NCBI RefSeq assembly: GCF_013694245.2
Contig: NZ_CP059322.2
Location: forward strand, 740,001-804,000
Source of the DNA: Micromonospora ferruginea
Lineage (GTDB): Bacteria; Actinomycetota; Actinomycetes; Mycobacteriales; Micromonosporaceae
Length of the DNA stretch: 64,000 bases
Direction: 5' to 3'
Of this stretch, positions 18,503 to 27,158 are shown one piece after another (position 1 is the first letter of the stretch; the number at the start of each line of letters is the position of its first letter). Made by a program: the position numbers and the translations under genes. A model generated the notes under the pieces. The model was not told where the DNA came from, did not search any database, and worked only from the letters and a program-made list of their open reading frames with translations.

Positions 18503-20011
18503 ATGCCTGACCTGCTGAGCTGGCTGCAGGGGCTGTCGCCCCTGCTGATCTACCTGGTCGCCGCGACGATCGTCGCGGGCGAGACCGCGGTGATCTTCGG
18601 ACTGCTGGTGCCGGGCGAGGCGACCCTGCTGCTGGTCGGCTTCCTAGCGTACGCGGGGACGCTACGGCTCGCCCCCGCGCTGCTGGCCATGACGGCCGCC
18701 GCCGTGATCGGAGACACACTCGCCTACCGTGCCGGACGGCGGTACGGCCCCCGGTTGCGCGCCTCCGGGCTCGGTGCCCGGCTCGGGTCGCACCGGTGGC
18801 GGCGCGCCGAGGAGCTGCTGGACCGCCTCGGTGGGCGGGGCATGCTGGCCGCCCGGTGGATCGCGTTCGCCCGGACGCTGGCGCCCCGGCTGGCCGGCGG
18901 CGGCGGGATGCCGTACCGGCGGTTCGCGCCGTGGAACCTGGCCGGGGTGGTGAGCTGGGTCGGCGCCTCGGTGCTGGCCGGCTACCTGGCCGGCGAGTCG
19001 TACGAGCGGATGTCGAGGCTGCTGGGGCAGGCCACCGGTGCGGTGCTGGTGCTGCTGGTGTGCCTGCTGGGCGTGGTGCTGGCCGGCCGCTGGCTGGGGC
19101 GTAACCCGGATCCGGTGCGGGCGCTGGCGGTCCGCGCCGCCGCGCTCCCGCCGCTGCGTTGGCTGCGGTCCCGCTACGGGGTGCTGTTCTTCCTGGTCGG
19201 GATGCGGGTCGGCCCGGTCTGGACGCTGCTGATCAACCTGGCGCTCGGGTTGGCGCTGCTGTTCGTCCTGGGGTTGGGGGTGGCCGCGTTGCTGGCGGCG
19301 GTGGTCCGGCACAGCGGTCTCGGGGTGCTCGACGGGCTGGCCGCCGACTGGTTCGCCGCACGGCGTACCCCCGGGGTGGCCGACGCGGCGCTGGCCGCGG
19401 TGTCGGTGCTGCGCGGCTGGGTGCTGATCACCGCGGTGGCCGTGGTGGCGGCGGTGGTGGCCCGGCGGCGGCGGCCCTGGCGCGCGGACCTGCTCGGCGT
19501 GGTCGGCACGGTCGGTGCGGCCGTGCCGCTGGTGCTGCTGGTGGTGGTCACCGACCTGACCGGTCCGGGTGGCCCGGACCGGGTGCGGGACCTGTTCCCC
19601 GGTCAGAACGCGGTGGTGACGGCGAGTTTCGGCACGCTGGCGTGGCTGCTGGCGCGCGGGGCGCGGTGGCCGGTCGCGGTGGCCGTCTGGACGGTCGCCT
19701 CGGCGGCTGTGGTCGCGGTCGCCGGGGCCCGGCTCTACCTGGGCTGGAGCACGGTCACCGGCACCGCCTCGTCGGTGCTGCTGGGCGCCGCGTGGACCAC
19801 CGTGTTCGTGGTCGCCTGGGCGACCCGGGAGCGGGTGGCGGGGGCCGGCGGACCGGTCGGGGCGACCGCCGGCGCCGATCGGCCCGGCCCGGACGCGGGC
19901 CGTGACCGGCCGGGCCCGGAGGTCGGGGACGCCGATCCGTCCGGGGCCGGTGGCGCGGAGGGGCCGCCGCGGCCCCGGGAGCGCCGGCCGACGTCGCGGG
20001 GACCACGCTGA
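18503..20011 (+). CDS. DedA protein fused to a degenerate PAP2-like domain
   Basis: A 502-residue polytopic membrane protein. Residues ~1-200 are a DedA/SNARE-associated domain ([45 protein letters not shown]), a family implicated in lipid-carrier flipping. Residues ~220-440 resemble PAP2 phosphatase helices. However, the catalytic PSGH motif reads PGQN (366-369), and SRxYxGxH is replaced by ARLYLGWS (409-416), so both catalytic histidines are gone. A ~60-residue Pro/Gly/Arg-rich tail ends the protein. The lipid-phosphatase half is probably inactive. ATG 18503 begins the conserved region; no clear ribosome binding site is present. Confidence 0.82.
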   Translation: MPDLLSWLQGLSPLLIYLVAATIVAGETAVIFGLLVPGEATLLLVGFLAYAGTLRLAPALLAMTAAAVIGDTLAYRAGRRYGPRLRASGLGARLGSHRWRRAEELLDRLGGRGMLAARWIAFARTLAPRLAGGGGMPYRRFAPWNLAGVVSWVGASVLAGYLAGESYERMSRLLGQATGAVLVLLVCLLGVVLAGRWLGRNPDPVRALAVRAAALPPLRWLRSRYGVLFFLVGMRVGPVWTLLINLALGLALLFVLGLGVAALLAAVVRHSGLGVLDGLAADWFAARRTPGVADAALAAVSVLRGWVLITAVAVVAAVVARRRRPWRADLLGVVGTVGAAVPLVLLVVVTDLTGPGGPDRVRDLFPGQNAVVTASFGTLAWLLARGARWPVAVAVWTVASAAVVAVAGARLYLGWSTVTGTASSVLLGAAWTTVFVVAWATRERVAGAGGPVGATAGADRPGPDAGRDRPGPEVGDADPSGAGGAEGPPRPRERRPTSRGPR

Positions 20012-20059
20012 CCCGTCGATGCCTGTTAGGGTGCGCCGACGGAACCACGGGGAGGTCCG

Positions 20060-20923
20060 ATGCGGCGAGGAGTCGGCCGGTTGGCCGCGGCTGCGGTGGT
20101 GGCGCTGCTGGCGGCGGGGGCGGTCAGCGGGTGCGGCGGCGAGGAGCCACCGGTTCGCGGGGTGGCCGCGGAACTGCCCACGGCGGCACCGGTCGAGGAG
20201 CCGGCCGACGCGCCGGCCGACGCGCCGAGCGAGGAGCCGGCCGGGGTCGAGGCGATGGGCGGGCGGCCCAGCCCGTCGGCGAGCGCGAAGCCCCGGCCGA
20301 AGCCGTCGCGCACGTCCACCGCGCCGCTGGCCGAGCCGAAGCCGCCGACCGAGACCCGGGTGCCGCCGGCGCCGAAGCCGCCGGCCGCCGGCTGCAAGCC
20401 GAGCTACCGGGGCACCGAGGCGAGCCGGAGTGCGGTGAAGAAGGCGTTGACCGACGCGGCGGGGCGCACCTACTGGCCCACCTCGGCGCCGGACATCCGC
20501 ATCCCGTCGGCGCTGATGAAGGCCACCGCCTGGCAGGAGAGCGGCTGGCAGTCCAACATCTACGCCTGCGACACCGGCGTCGGGCTGATGCAGGTCATGC
20601 CGGCCACCGCGGAGTGGATGAACCAGCGGTTCGAGCAGTCGTACGACATCGACGACTATCGTGACAACGCCTACCTGGGCGGCACCTACCTGGCATGGCT
20701 GACCAAGTACATCGGCGACATGTACTTCGAGTCGGACTACCGGCTCGACGCCTCGCTGTGCACGGCCAAGTTGAATTCCTGCCTGCTGAACGCGGTGATC
20801 TCGGCGTACAACTTCGGGCACGCCGCGGTGGCCCAGAAGGGGAAGCCGCTGGACATCCCCAACCCGCAGTACGTCTACAACGTGCGTGAGCTGATGACCG
20901 GCTGCGAGTGCCTCGCGTTCTGA
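20060..20923 (+). CDS. Lytic transglycosylase-like lipoprotein
   Basis: A 287-residue secreted lipoprotein. The signal peptide ends in lipobox AVSGC (Cys25). A Pro/Ala/Lys-rich linker runs to about residue 110, then an SLT-type lysozyme-like domain follows. The presumed catalytic Glu is in KATAWQESGWQSN, followed by GVGLMQVMPATAEWMN and the helix NAVISAYNFGHAAV. It would cleave peptidoglycan glycan strands at the outer face of the membrane. GGGGAGG precedes ATG 20060, and a TAGGGT box lies at 20028-20033. Confidence 0.9.
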   Translation: MRRGVGRLAAAAVVALLAAGAVSGCGGEEPPVRGVAAELPTAAPVEEPADAPADAPSEEPAGVEAMGGRPSPSASAKPRPKPSRTSTAPLAEPKPPTETRVPPAPKPPAAGCKPSYRGTEASRSAVKKALTDAAGRTYWPTSAPDIRIPSALMKATAWQESGWQSNIYACDTGVGLMQVMPATAEWMNQRFEQSYDIDDYRDNAYLGGTYLAWLTKYIGDMYFESDYRLDASLCTAKLNSCLLNAVISAYNFGHAAVAQKGKPLDIPNPQYVYNVRELMTGCECLAF

Positions 20924-20930
20924 CCGGACC

Positions 20931-20961
20931 GGCCGGGGGCGGTGACACGCCGCCCCCGGCC
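20931..20961. terminator. Bidirectional terminator
   Basis: A perfect 12-bp stem (20931-20942 with 20950-20961) and 7-nt loop lies between the convergent transglycosylase and MMPL genes. Confidence 0.85.
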
Positions 20962-20968
20962 GACGGGG

Positions 20969-23104
20969 TCAGTCCCGCGCGGTGACCGGCTCGGCCGGCA
21001 CGTCGGCCGCCTCGGCGGGCGCGTCGGGCTCGCGGGTGATCTTTCCGGGCCACCAGAACCGGTCGCCGAGCAGGAACGCCAGCGACGGCACCAGGACGGT
21101 GCGCACCAGCAGCGTGTCCAGCAGCACGCCGACGCAGACGATGATCCCGATCTGGGTGAGCGTGATCAGCGGCAGCACGCCCAGCACCGCGAAGACCGCG
21201 GCCAGCAGCACGCCGGCGCTGGTGATGACGCCGCCGGTGACCCGCAGCGCCGACAGCATGCCGTCGCGGGTGCCGGTGCGGCGGGCGTCCTCCCGGGCCC
21301 GGGTGACCAGGAAGATGTTGTAGTCCACGCCGAGCGCGACCAGGAACACGAAGGCCAGCAGCAGCACGCCGCTGTCCAGCGCCGGGAAGTCCAGCACGTG
21401 GTCGAAGATCAGCCAGGCCGCGCCGAGGCTGGCGAAGAACGACGCGATCACGGTCAGCACCAGCAGCAGCGGGGCGAGCAGGCCGCGCAGCAGCAGCACC
21501 AACACGGCGCCGACGAGCAGCAGGATGATCGGCAGGATCAGCCGCAGGTCCTTGGTGTTGGCCTGGGTCGAGTCGTAGGTGGCGGCGACGGTGCCGCCGA
21601 CCAGGGCGCCGTCGGGGGCGTCGGCGCCGTCGACGGTGGGTGGCGCGGAGTCCGGTACGGCGGCGACCGCGTCGCGCAGGGCCACGACCGCGCGGTCGGA
21701 GGCGGCGGTGCCGGGTTCGGCGGTGAGCACCACGTCGACCTGGGCGATCCGGTCGCCGGCGGTGCTGGGTCGGGCCGAGGCGACGCCGTCGACGGCGGTG
21801 GCGGCGGCGAGCACCGCGGGGGCGGCCTGCGGGTTGGTGAGCACGGCGACCGGCTGGGTGCTGCCGGCCGGGAACGCCCGCGCGAGGGTCTCCGCGCCGG
21901 TGACCGCCTCGGGGCGCTCCCGGAACTGCTCGGTCTCGGACAGGCCGGTGCGGATGCCCAGGCCGCCGAGCGCGAGGCCGGCGAGGAGCAGGGTGGACAG
22001 CACCGCCACCGGCAGCGGCCGGCGGACGACCAGCTCGCCGAGGCGGCCCCAGAGCCGGCCCTCGCGGGCGGCGCTGCCCACCCGGGGGACGAACGGCCAG
22101 AACAGGCCGCGGCCGAAGAGCACCAGCGCGGCGGGGAGCACGAACAGGGCGGAGAGCATGGCGAAGACGACGCCGATGGCGCACGCGACCGCGAGCGCCC
22201 GGTTGGTCTCCTGCTCCGAGAGCAGCAGCGTGAGCACGCCGAGCACGACGGTGCCGCCGCTGGCCAGGATCGGCTCGGCGGTGCGGCGCAGGGCCGCCCG
22301 CATGGCGGTGAACCGGTTCTCCTCGCGGCGCAGTTCCTCACGGTAGCGGGCGATGAGCAGCAGCGCGTAGTCGGTGGCGGCGCCGAAGACGAGCACGCTG
22401 GCGATGCCGGTGACCTGGCCGCTGGGCAGGTAGATCCCCAGCGCGGGCACGACGGTCTCCACCGTGCGCAGGGTGAACTGCTCGGCGGCGGCGACCACCA
22501 GCAGCGGCACGAGCCACAGGAACGGGCTGCGGTAGGTGACGAGCAGCAGCAGCGCGACGACCGCGGCGGTGACCAGCAGCAGCGTGGTGTCGGCGCCCTG
22601 GAACACCTTGCTCAGGTCGGCGGTGAAGGCGGGCCCGCCGGTGACCTCGACGGTCAGGTCGTCGGGCAGGTCGGCCACGGCGTCGCGCACCTTGACCACC
22701 TCGTCGACCACGGCCTGCTGGTCGCCGGCGGTGGACAGCGGCACCGCGACCAGGGCCACCGTGCCGTCCGGGGAGAGCTGGGCCGGGGCGACCCGGCCGC
22801 CGACGGCGAGCGCGCCGAGCTTGCCGGCCGCGCCGTCGAGCGCGCTGCGGTCGGCGGTGCTCAGCGGGGCCCGGTCGGCGCGGCTGACCACCACCAGCGC
22901 GGGCTGGGTGTCGCGGGAGGGTAGCTGGTCCTGGAGCCGCTCGACCTGGGTCGACTGCCACTGCACGGACAGTCCGGTGGCGGAGACCGGTTGGGGGTTG
23001 TCCGGCGTGGGTAGACCGAAGACGACCGCGCCGACGACGATGGCGGCGACCACGGTGAGCCAGGCGGCCAACCGGCCCCGGGCGACGCGGGTGAACAGAG
23101 ACAT
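20969..23104 (-). CDS. MMPL/RND-family membrane transporter
   Basis: A 711-residue exporter of the MMPL branch of the RND superfamily. It has an N-terminal helix, an extracellular domain, five helices with VTGIASVLVFGAATDYALLLIARYREELR, then a second matching half (SGVLLLAFVFLVALGVDYNIFLVTRAREDARRTG). The Asp-Tyr pairs in FGAATDY and LGVDYN are the proton-relay motifs. Substrates of this family include lipids and drugs. The divergent MarR gene and the operator-like palindromes between them suggest ligand-responsive expression. Confidence 0.93.
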   Translation of the reverse strand: MSLFTRVARGRLAAWLTVVAAIVVGAVVFGLPTPDNPQPVSATGLSVQWQSTQVERLQDQLPSRDTQPALVVVSRADRAPLSTADRSALDGAAGKLGALAVGGRVAPAQLSPDGTVALVAVPLSTAGDQQAVVDEVVKVRDAVADLPDDLTVEVTGGPAFTADLSKVFQGADTTLLLVTAAVVALLLLVTYRSPFLWLVPLLVVAAAEQFTLRTVETVVPALGIYLPSGQVTGIASVLVFGAATDYALLLIARYREELRREENRFTAMRAALRRTAEPILASGGTVVLGVLTLLLSEQETNRALAVACAIGVVFAMLSALFVLPAALVLFGRGLFWPFVPRVGSAAREGRLWGRLGELVVRRPLPVAVLSTLLLAGLALGGLGIRTGLSETEQFRERPEAVTGAETLARAFPAGSTQPVAVLTNPQAAPAVLAAATAVDGVASARPSTAGDRIAQVDVVLTAEPGTAASDRAVVALRDAVAAVPDSAPPTVDGADAPDGALVGGTVAATYDSTQANTKDLRLILPIILLLVGAVLVLLLRGLLAPLLLVLTVIASFFASLGAAWLIFDHVLDFPALDSGVLLLAFVFLVALGVDYNIFLVTRAREDARRTGTRDGMLSALRVTGGVITSAGVLLAAVFAVLGVLPLITLTQIGIIVCVGVLLDTLLVRTVLVPSLAFLLGDRFWWPGKITREPDAPAEAADVPAEPVTARD

Positions 23105-23136
23105 CTTCAGGCCTCACATGCCTTGGGGCGAACGAT

Positions 23137-23168
23137 TCTCGCTAGCCGAGTATCTTGATGAGCGAGAT
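23137..23168. promoter_or_regulatory. Putative MarR operator(s)
   Basis: Two overlapping inverted repeats lie in the 118-nt space between the MMPL and MarR genes. One is a 17-nt MarR-like palindrome at 23152-23168 (ATCTTGATGAGCGAGAT, 6 of 8 pairs matched). The other pairs TCTCGCT (23137-23143) with AGCGAGA (23161-23167), with a 17-nt spacer. They share the CGAGA half. Confidence 0.55.
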
Positions 23169-23222
23169 TATCCGGGAAGGCTCTATGCTGCAACCGGACC
23201 GGGCAGGGGGTGGCGGCGAGCG

Positions 23223-23753
23223 GTGACGGGGCATGGCATGTACCGGCGACGGGACGACCCGCGGGGGCGCCTGGTCGCCGAGATCACCAACGACCTGCGT
23301 CGCTACTCGGCGGACGCGCAGCACGTCGGGCACGCGTTCGCCGGCCTGCACGGGCTCAACCCGACCGACCTGCAGGCGCTGATCGCGGTGATGGAGGCCG
23401 AGCTGGTGGGTGACCCGATCACCCCCGGACGGCTCGGCGACGTGCTCAACCTCTCGTCCGGTTCGGTCACCGCGCTCGTCGATCGGCTGGAGCGCGCGGG
23501 CCACATCCGCCGCGACCGGGACACCGCCGACCGCCGCAAGATCCTGCTGCACTACGCCGACCGGGGCGCCACCCTGGCGCAGAGCTTCTTCGGCCCGCTG
23601 GGCCGGCGCACCGACGCGGTGATGGACCGGTTCACCGACGAGGAACTCGCCGTGGTGCACCGGTTCATGGGCGAGATGGTGCACAGCATGCGGGCGCACC
23701 GCGACGAGGTGCGCGCCGCCCGCGTCACCGCCGAACCGTCCGGCGACCGCTGA
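23223..23753 (+). CDS. MarR-family transcriptional regulator
   Basis: A 176-residue winged-helix regulator. The helix-turn-helix (PITPGRLGDVLNLSSGSVTALVDRLERAGHIRRDRDTADRRKI) has the MarR DRR wing. It probably represses the divergent MMPL exporter and itself, and a ligand would relieve repression. Start uncertain: GTG 23223 has a distant AGGGGG, while ATG 23238 (MYRRRDD) has GGGG 6 nt upstream. The CocE hydrolase begins 2 nt after its stop, so the two are one operon and the hydrolase may act on the same compound or its product. Confidence 0.88.
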   Translation: MTGHGMYRRRDDPRGRLVAEITNDLRRYSADAQHVGHAFAGLHGLNPTDLQALIAVMEAELVGDPITPGRLGDVLNLSSGSVTALVDRLERAGHIRRDRDTADRRKILLHYADRGATLAQSFFGPLGRRTDAVMDRFTDEELAVVHRFMGEMVHSMRAHRDEVRAARVTAEPSGDR

Positions 23754-23755
23754 CC

Positions 23756-25408
23756 GTGCGGCTGGTCACCCGGCTCGCCGCGGCGGCGCTGCGGCTGCCC
23801 GCCGCCCGCACCGGCCGGGTCACCGTCACCCGCAACCTTCCGGTCCGGGTCCGCGACGGGACCACCCTGCGCACCGACCACTACGCGCCCGACCTGCCCG
23901 GCGCGCCCTGCGTGCTGATCCGCACCCCGTACGGGCGGGGTGGGCCGATCCGGCTGCTCGGCCGGCTGGTCGCCGAGCGCGGCTTCCACGTGGTGATCCA
24001 GTCCTGCCGCGGCACGTACGGCTCCGGGGGCGAGTTCGCCCCGCTGGTGCACGAGCGCGACGACGGCCTGGACACCCTCGACTGGCTGCGCCGCCAGCGG
24101 TGGTGGACCGGCGCGTTCGGCATGTTCGGCGCCAGCTACCAGGGTTTCGTGCAGTGGGCGGTGGCCGCCGAGGCCGGCGACGAGCTGCGCGCGATGGTCG
24201 CGGTGGTGACCGCCTCGGGCACCCGCGACTCGACGTACGCGGGGGAGTCGTTCGCGCTGGACACGGTGCTCACCTGGGCCGAGCTGCTGCAGGCGCAGAC
24301 CGTGCCCTGGCTGGCCCGGCAGTGGGAGCTGAAGCGGGGCCAGCCCCGGCTGGTACGGGCGTTGACGCACCTGCCGCTGGCCGAGGCGGACCGGGTCGCC
24401 ACCGGCGTGACGGTGCCGTTCTTCCAGGAGTGGCTGCGCCACCACACCCCGGGCGCCGACTACTGGCGGGCCCGGGTCTTCGGCGAGCGGATCGACGAGG
24501 TGCGCGCGCCGGTCGCCATGGTCAGCGGCTGGCAGGACATCTTCCTGCCGGCCCAGCTCGACGACTACGCCCGGCTGCGGGCCGCCGGCGCCCGCCCGAG
24601 GTTGACCGTCGGCCCGTGGACGCACGGCAGCCCCGGGCTGCTGGTCGCGTCGCTGCGGGAGGGGCTGGACTGGTTCGCCGAGCACCTGGCCGACGGCCCG
24701 GCGTCGGAGCGCGCCCCGGTCCGGGTGCACGTCGGCGGCGTCGGGGGCGGCTGGCGGGACCTGCCGGACTGGCCGCCGCCGGCCGCGGCGACGCGCTGGC
24801 ACCTGCAACCCGACGGTGGCCTCGACCCCGCGCCGCCGGCCGGCGGCGGACCGGACCGGATCCGGTACGACCCGGCCGACCCGACCCCGTCGCTGGGCGG
24901 GCCGCTGCTGGTTGCCCAGCGGGCGGGCGCGGTGGACAACCGCCCGGTGGAGTCCCGCCCGGACGTGCTGACCTACACCACCGAGCCGCTGCGCGAGCCG
25001 GTGGAGGTGATCGGGCCGGTGCACGCCGAGATCCACCTGCGCAGCGAGCTGTCCTACCTGGACGTGTTCGTGCGGCTGTGCGACGTGGACCGGGGCGGGC
25101 GCTCGTGGAACGTGTGCGACGGCCTGGTCCGGGTCGAGCCGGGACGGTTCCCGGCCGACGGCTCCGGCGTGCTCCGGGTGCCGGTCGCGCTGTGGCCGGC
25201 CGCCCACCGGTTCGCGCCCGGGCACCGGTTGCGGCTGCAGGTCTCCGGCGGCGCCCACCCGCGGTACGCGCGCAATCCCGGCACTGGCGAGCCGCTCGGC
25301 ACTGCCGTCACACTGCGTGCCGGTTGGCGGGAGGTGCTGCACGACCGCGCGCACCCGTCGGCGGTGCTGCTGCCGCTCGCGAAGGCGTCGTCCACACCGG
25401 GTAGATAA
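23756..25408 (+). CDS. CocE/NonD-family serine hydrolase
   Basis: A 550-residue alpha/beta hydrolase of the X-Pro-dipeptidyl-peptidase/cocaine-esterase family. Nucleophile Ser127 lies in GMFGASYQG, with the likely Asp in SGWQDIFLP and His in GPWTHGS. A C-terminal jelly-roll domain follows (EVIGPVHAEIHLRSELSYLDVFVRLCDV). It would cleave esters or amides; no signal peptide is present. GTG 23756 follows the MarR stop by 2 nt. Confidence 0.9.
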   Translation: MRLVTRLAAAALRLPAARTGRVTVTRNLPVRVRDGTTLRTDHYAPDLPGAPCVLIRTPYGRGGPIRLLGRLVAERGFHVVIQSCRGTYGSGGEFAPLVHERDDGLDTLDWLRRQRWWTGAFGMFGASYQGFVQWAVAAEAGDELRAMVAVVTASGTRDSTYAGESFALDTVLTWAELLQAQTVPWLARQWELKRGQPRLVRALTHLPLAEADRVATGVTVPFFQEWLRHHTPGADYWRARVFGERIDEVRAPVAMVSGWQDIFLPAQLDDYARLRAAGARPRLTVGPWTHGSPGLLVASLREGLDWFAEHLADGPASERAPVRVHVGGVGGGWRDLPDWPPPAAATRWHLQPDGGLDPAPPAGGGPDRIRYDPADPTPSLGGPLLVAQRAGAVDNRPVESRPDVLTYTTEPLREPVEVIGPVHAEIHLRSELSYLDVFVRLCDVDRGGRSWNVCDGLVRVEPGRFPADGSGVLRVPVALWPAAHRFAPGHRLRLQVSGGAHPRYARNPGTGEPLGTAVTLRAGWREVLHDRAHPSAVLLPLAKASSTPGR

Positions 25409-25574
25409 TCGTAAATCTTGGCCTTGACCTGGGCATTTCCTCTAACCGGGGATAGTCTTCAGGCAAGTGCCCGTTGTCGTGCAGTCATCCGGTAGGGGCG
25501 CGTCCGCAGATCTCACCTCATCACGCGTCGTGACTGCAGTGCCCGTACCGACGATCGATCGGAGGGGATCTGCC

Positions 25575-26483
25575 ATGACGTCGGCCCCGGCAAACCTGCT
25601 GGCCGTCCGCACCCTGTTACTCGCCTACCTCAACGTCGACAAGAACGTCGTCCGGGACGCCGACCTCGAGCCGGCCGAGGTCGGCATCGTCGGTGATCCC
25701 AGCCACCGGGGCGGCTACCACTGCGGCTCGGACCGGGTGGTCACCAACGACTACTCGGTGGTGGAGTCCACCCGGGACCGCTCCGGGTTGACGCTGTACG
25801 CGTCCGCACTGGACGTCGGCACGTTCTCGGTCCGCTCCGGCGGTGCCACGCACACGCTGCGCACGTTCTCCACCTGGCTGGTGGCGCAGTGCGCGGCGAA
25901 CGCGGCGGACTCCCGGGACATCCGGGAGGTCATCTACTCCGCGGACGGCCGGACCGTGCGGCGGTGGGACCGGCTGGGCCGGCGTACCGGCGGGGACAGC
26001 AGCCACCTGTACCACACGCACATCAGCTTCTTCCGCGACTCGACCAAGGCGGGCCGGGACCAGACCCCGCTGTTTCGCCGCTACCTCACCGCGATCGGCC
26101 TGATCGCCCCACCGAAACCGGAGCCCGAGATGGAACAGACCGACAAACTCGTCCGCGACACCGGCTCGTCCAGTCGTACGGTCGGTGACGTCCTCGCCGA
26201 CCTGCAGAACCTGCGCAACTGGCTGATCTCGCCGGCCAACACCACCGGGCTGATCACGCAGCCGGCGGCGGACTCGCCGCTGCGTCAGATGTTGGCGATG
26301 CTGCAGGGCTGGCCCGCGCTGGTGGCCCAGGTGAACGCGTTGTCCGGCAAGGACTTCACGGACGAGCAACAGATCATCACGGGCGTCCTGGCCGGATTGC
26401 CGCCGGAGAAGATCGCGGCAGCGATCCCGCCACAGATCGCCCGCAACGTCGCCGACGAGTTGTCCCGGCGGCTCACGGCCTGA
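25575..26483 (+). CDS. LAS-metallopeptidase-like protein, uncharacterised
   Basis: A 302-residue protein with no clear name. The first ~180 residues show a pattern reminiscent of LAS (M15/M74-type) zinc peptidases: GGYHCGSD (His49), LYASALDVG (Asp80) and HLYHTHISFF (His147, His149), candidate zinc ligands in the expected order. A charged linker (PPKPEPEMEQTD) leads to a ~115-residue C-terminal region of short helices that I cannot place. No signal peptide is seen. GGAGGGGA precedes ATG 25575. Such an enzyme could be a phage-type endolysin or a toxin-like effector; both are inference. The 166-nt gap upstream has TTGACC at 25424 but no well-spaced -10. Confidence 0.55.
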   Translation: MTSAPANLLAVRTLLLAYLNVDKNVVRDADLEPAEVGIVGDPSHRGGYHCGSDRVVTNDYSVVESTRDRSGLTLYASALDVGTFSVRSGGATHTLRTFSTWLVAQCAANAADSRDIREVIYSADGRTVRRWDRLGRRTGGDSSHLYHTHISFFRDSTKAGRDQTPLFRRYLTAIGLIAPPKPEPEMEQTDKLVRDTGSSSRTVGDVLADLQNLRNWLISPANTTGLITQPAADSPLRQMLAMLQGWPALVAQVNALSGKDFTDEQQIITGVLAGLPPEKIAAAIPPQIARNVADELSRRLTA

Positions 26484-26490
26484 TCCGCCC

Positions 26491-26519
26491 GCGCCGCGAC
26501 GACTGCAGCGTCGCGGCGC
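26491..26519 (+). terminator. Terminator after the LAS-like gene
   Basis: A perfect 11-bp stem (26491-26501 with 26509-26519) with a 7-nt loop, 8 nt after the stop codon. Confidence 0.8.
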
Positions 26520-26534
26520 CGGGACAGCGAGTTT

Positions 26535-26550
26535 CGCAACGACTGTTGCG
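26535..26550 (+). promoter_or_regulatory. Putative ArsR operator
   Basis: CGCAAC-GACT-GTTGCG is a perfect 6+6 palindrome 33 nt upstream of the ArsR gene. A TAATGC -10-like box follows at 26564-26569, so a bound repressor would cover the -35 region. A further GCAACG half-site overlaps at 26550-26555. Confidence 0.55.
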
Positions 26551-26582
26551 CAACGCCTCTTGCTAATGCCAGACTCGGCCGC

Positions 26583-27158
26583 ATGGATCAGCCGACGGTC
26601 AGACAGGTCACCGACAGCCGGGTGCTCGCCGCGCTCGCCCACCCGCTCCGCCGCCGCCTCATGGACGTGCTCAAGGTCTACGGCCCGTGCACCGTGGGCA
26701 TGCTCGCCGAACGCACCGACCAGGCGCCGGCGAACGTCAGCCACCACCTCAAGGTGCTGGCCGCCGCCGACCTGCTCGTCGAGGCGCCCGAGCTGGCCCG
26801 CGACCGCCGCGAGCGCTGGTGGAAGCCCCGCAACCGGGGGGTGCGCTGGTCCCACACCGACTTCGACGACGACCCGTCCGCCCGGGTGGTGGCCGACGCG
26901 GCCAGCTCGCTCAACCTGGAGCGCCACGCCGAGCTGGTGCGGGCCTGGCACGCCGCTCCCGAGGAGGCCCACGTCGCCTGGGGCGACGGACCGTTCAGCA
27001 CCGACCACTGGCTGCACCTGACCCCGGACGAGCTGACCGAGCTCAGCCGCGAGGTGATCGCGCTGCTCATGCGCTGGGCGGACCGCGCCACCCCCGACGA
27101 CGGGCAGACCCGTGAGCCGGTTTTCGTGTTCGCCCACGGCGTCCCGGGCCGGCCGTGA
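26583..27158 (+). CDS. ArsR-family transcriptional regulator
   Basis: A 191-residue winged-helix protein (HTH_20/ArsR type: VLAALAHPLRRRLMDVLKVYGPCTVGMLAERTDQAPANVSHHLKVLAAADLLVEAPE). The canonical CxC metal-binding pair of metal-sensing ArsR proteins is absent, so a metal signal is not indicated. It overlaps the MFS gene by 4 nt (GTGA), and a palindrome lies upstream. The simplest reading is autoregulated control of that exporter. Confidence 0.9.
   Translation: MDQPTVRQVTDSRVLAALAHPLRRRLMDVLKVYGPCTVGMLAERTDQAPANVSHHLKVLAAADLLVEAPELARDRRERWWKPRNRGVRWSHTDFDDDPSARVVADAASSLNLERHAELVRAWHAAPEEAHVAWGDGPFSTDHWLHLTPDELTELSREVIALLMRWADRATPDDGQTREPVFVFAHGVPGRP

Noticed and set aside
25409..26520. Prophage remnant around the LAS-like gene
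   Set aside because: No integrase, structural phage genes or attachment-site repeats are visible; neighbours are ordinary chromosomal genes.
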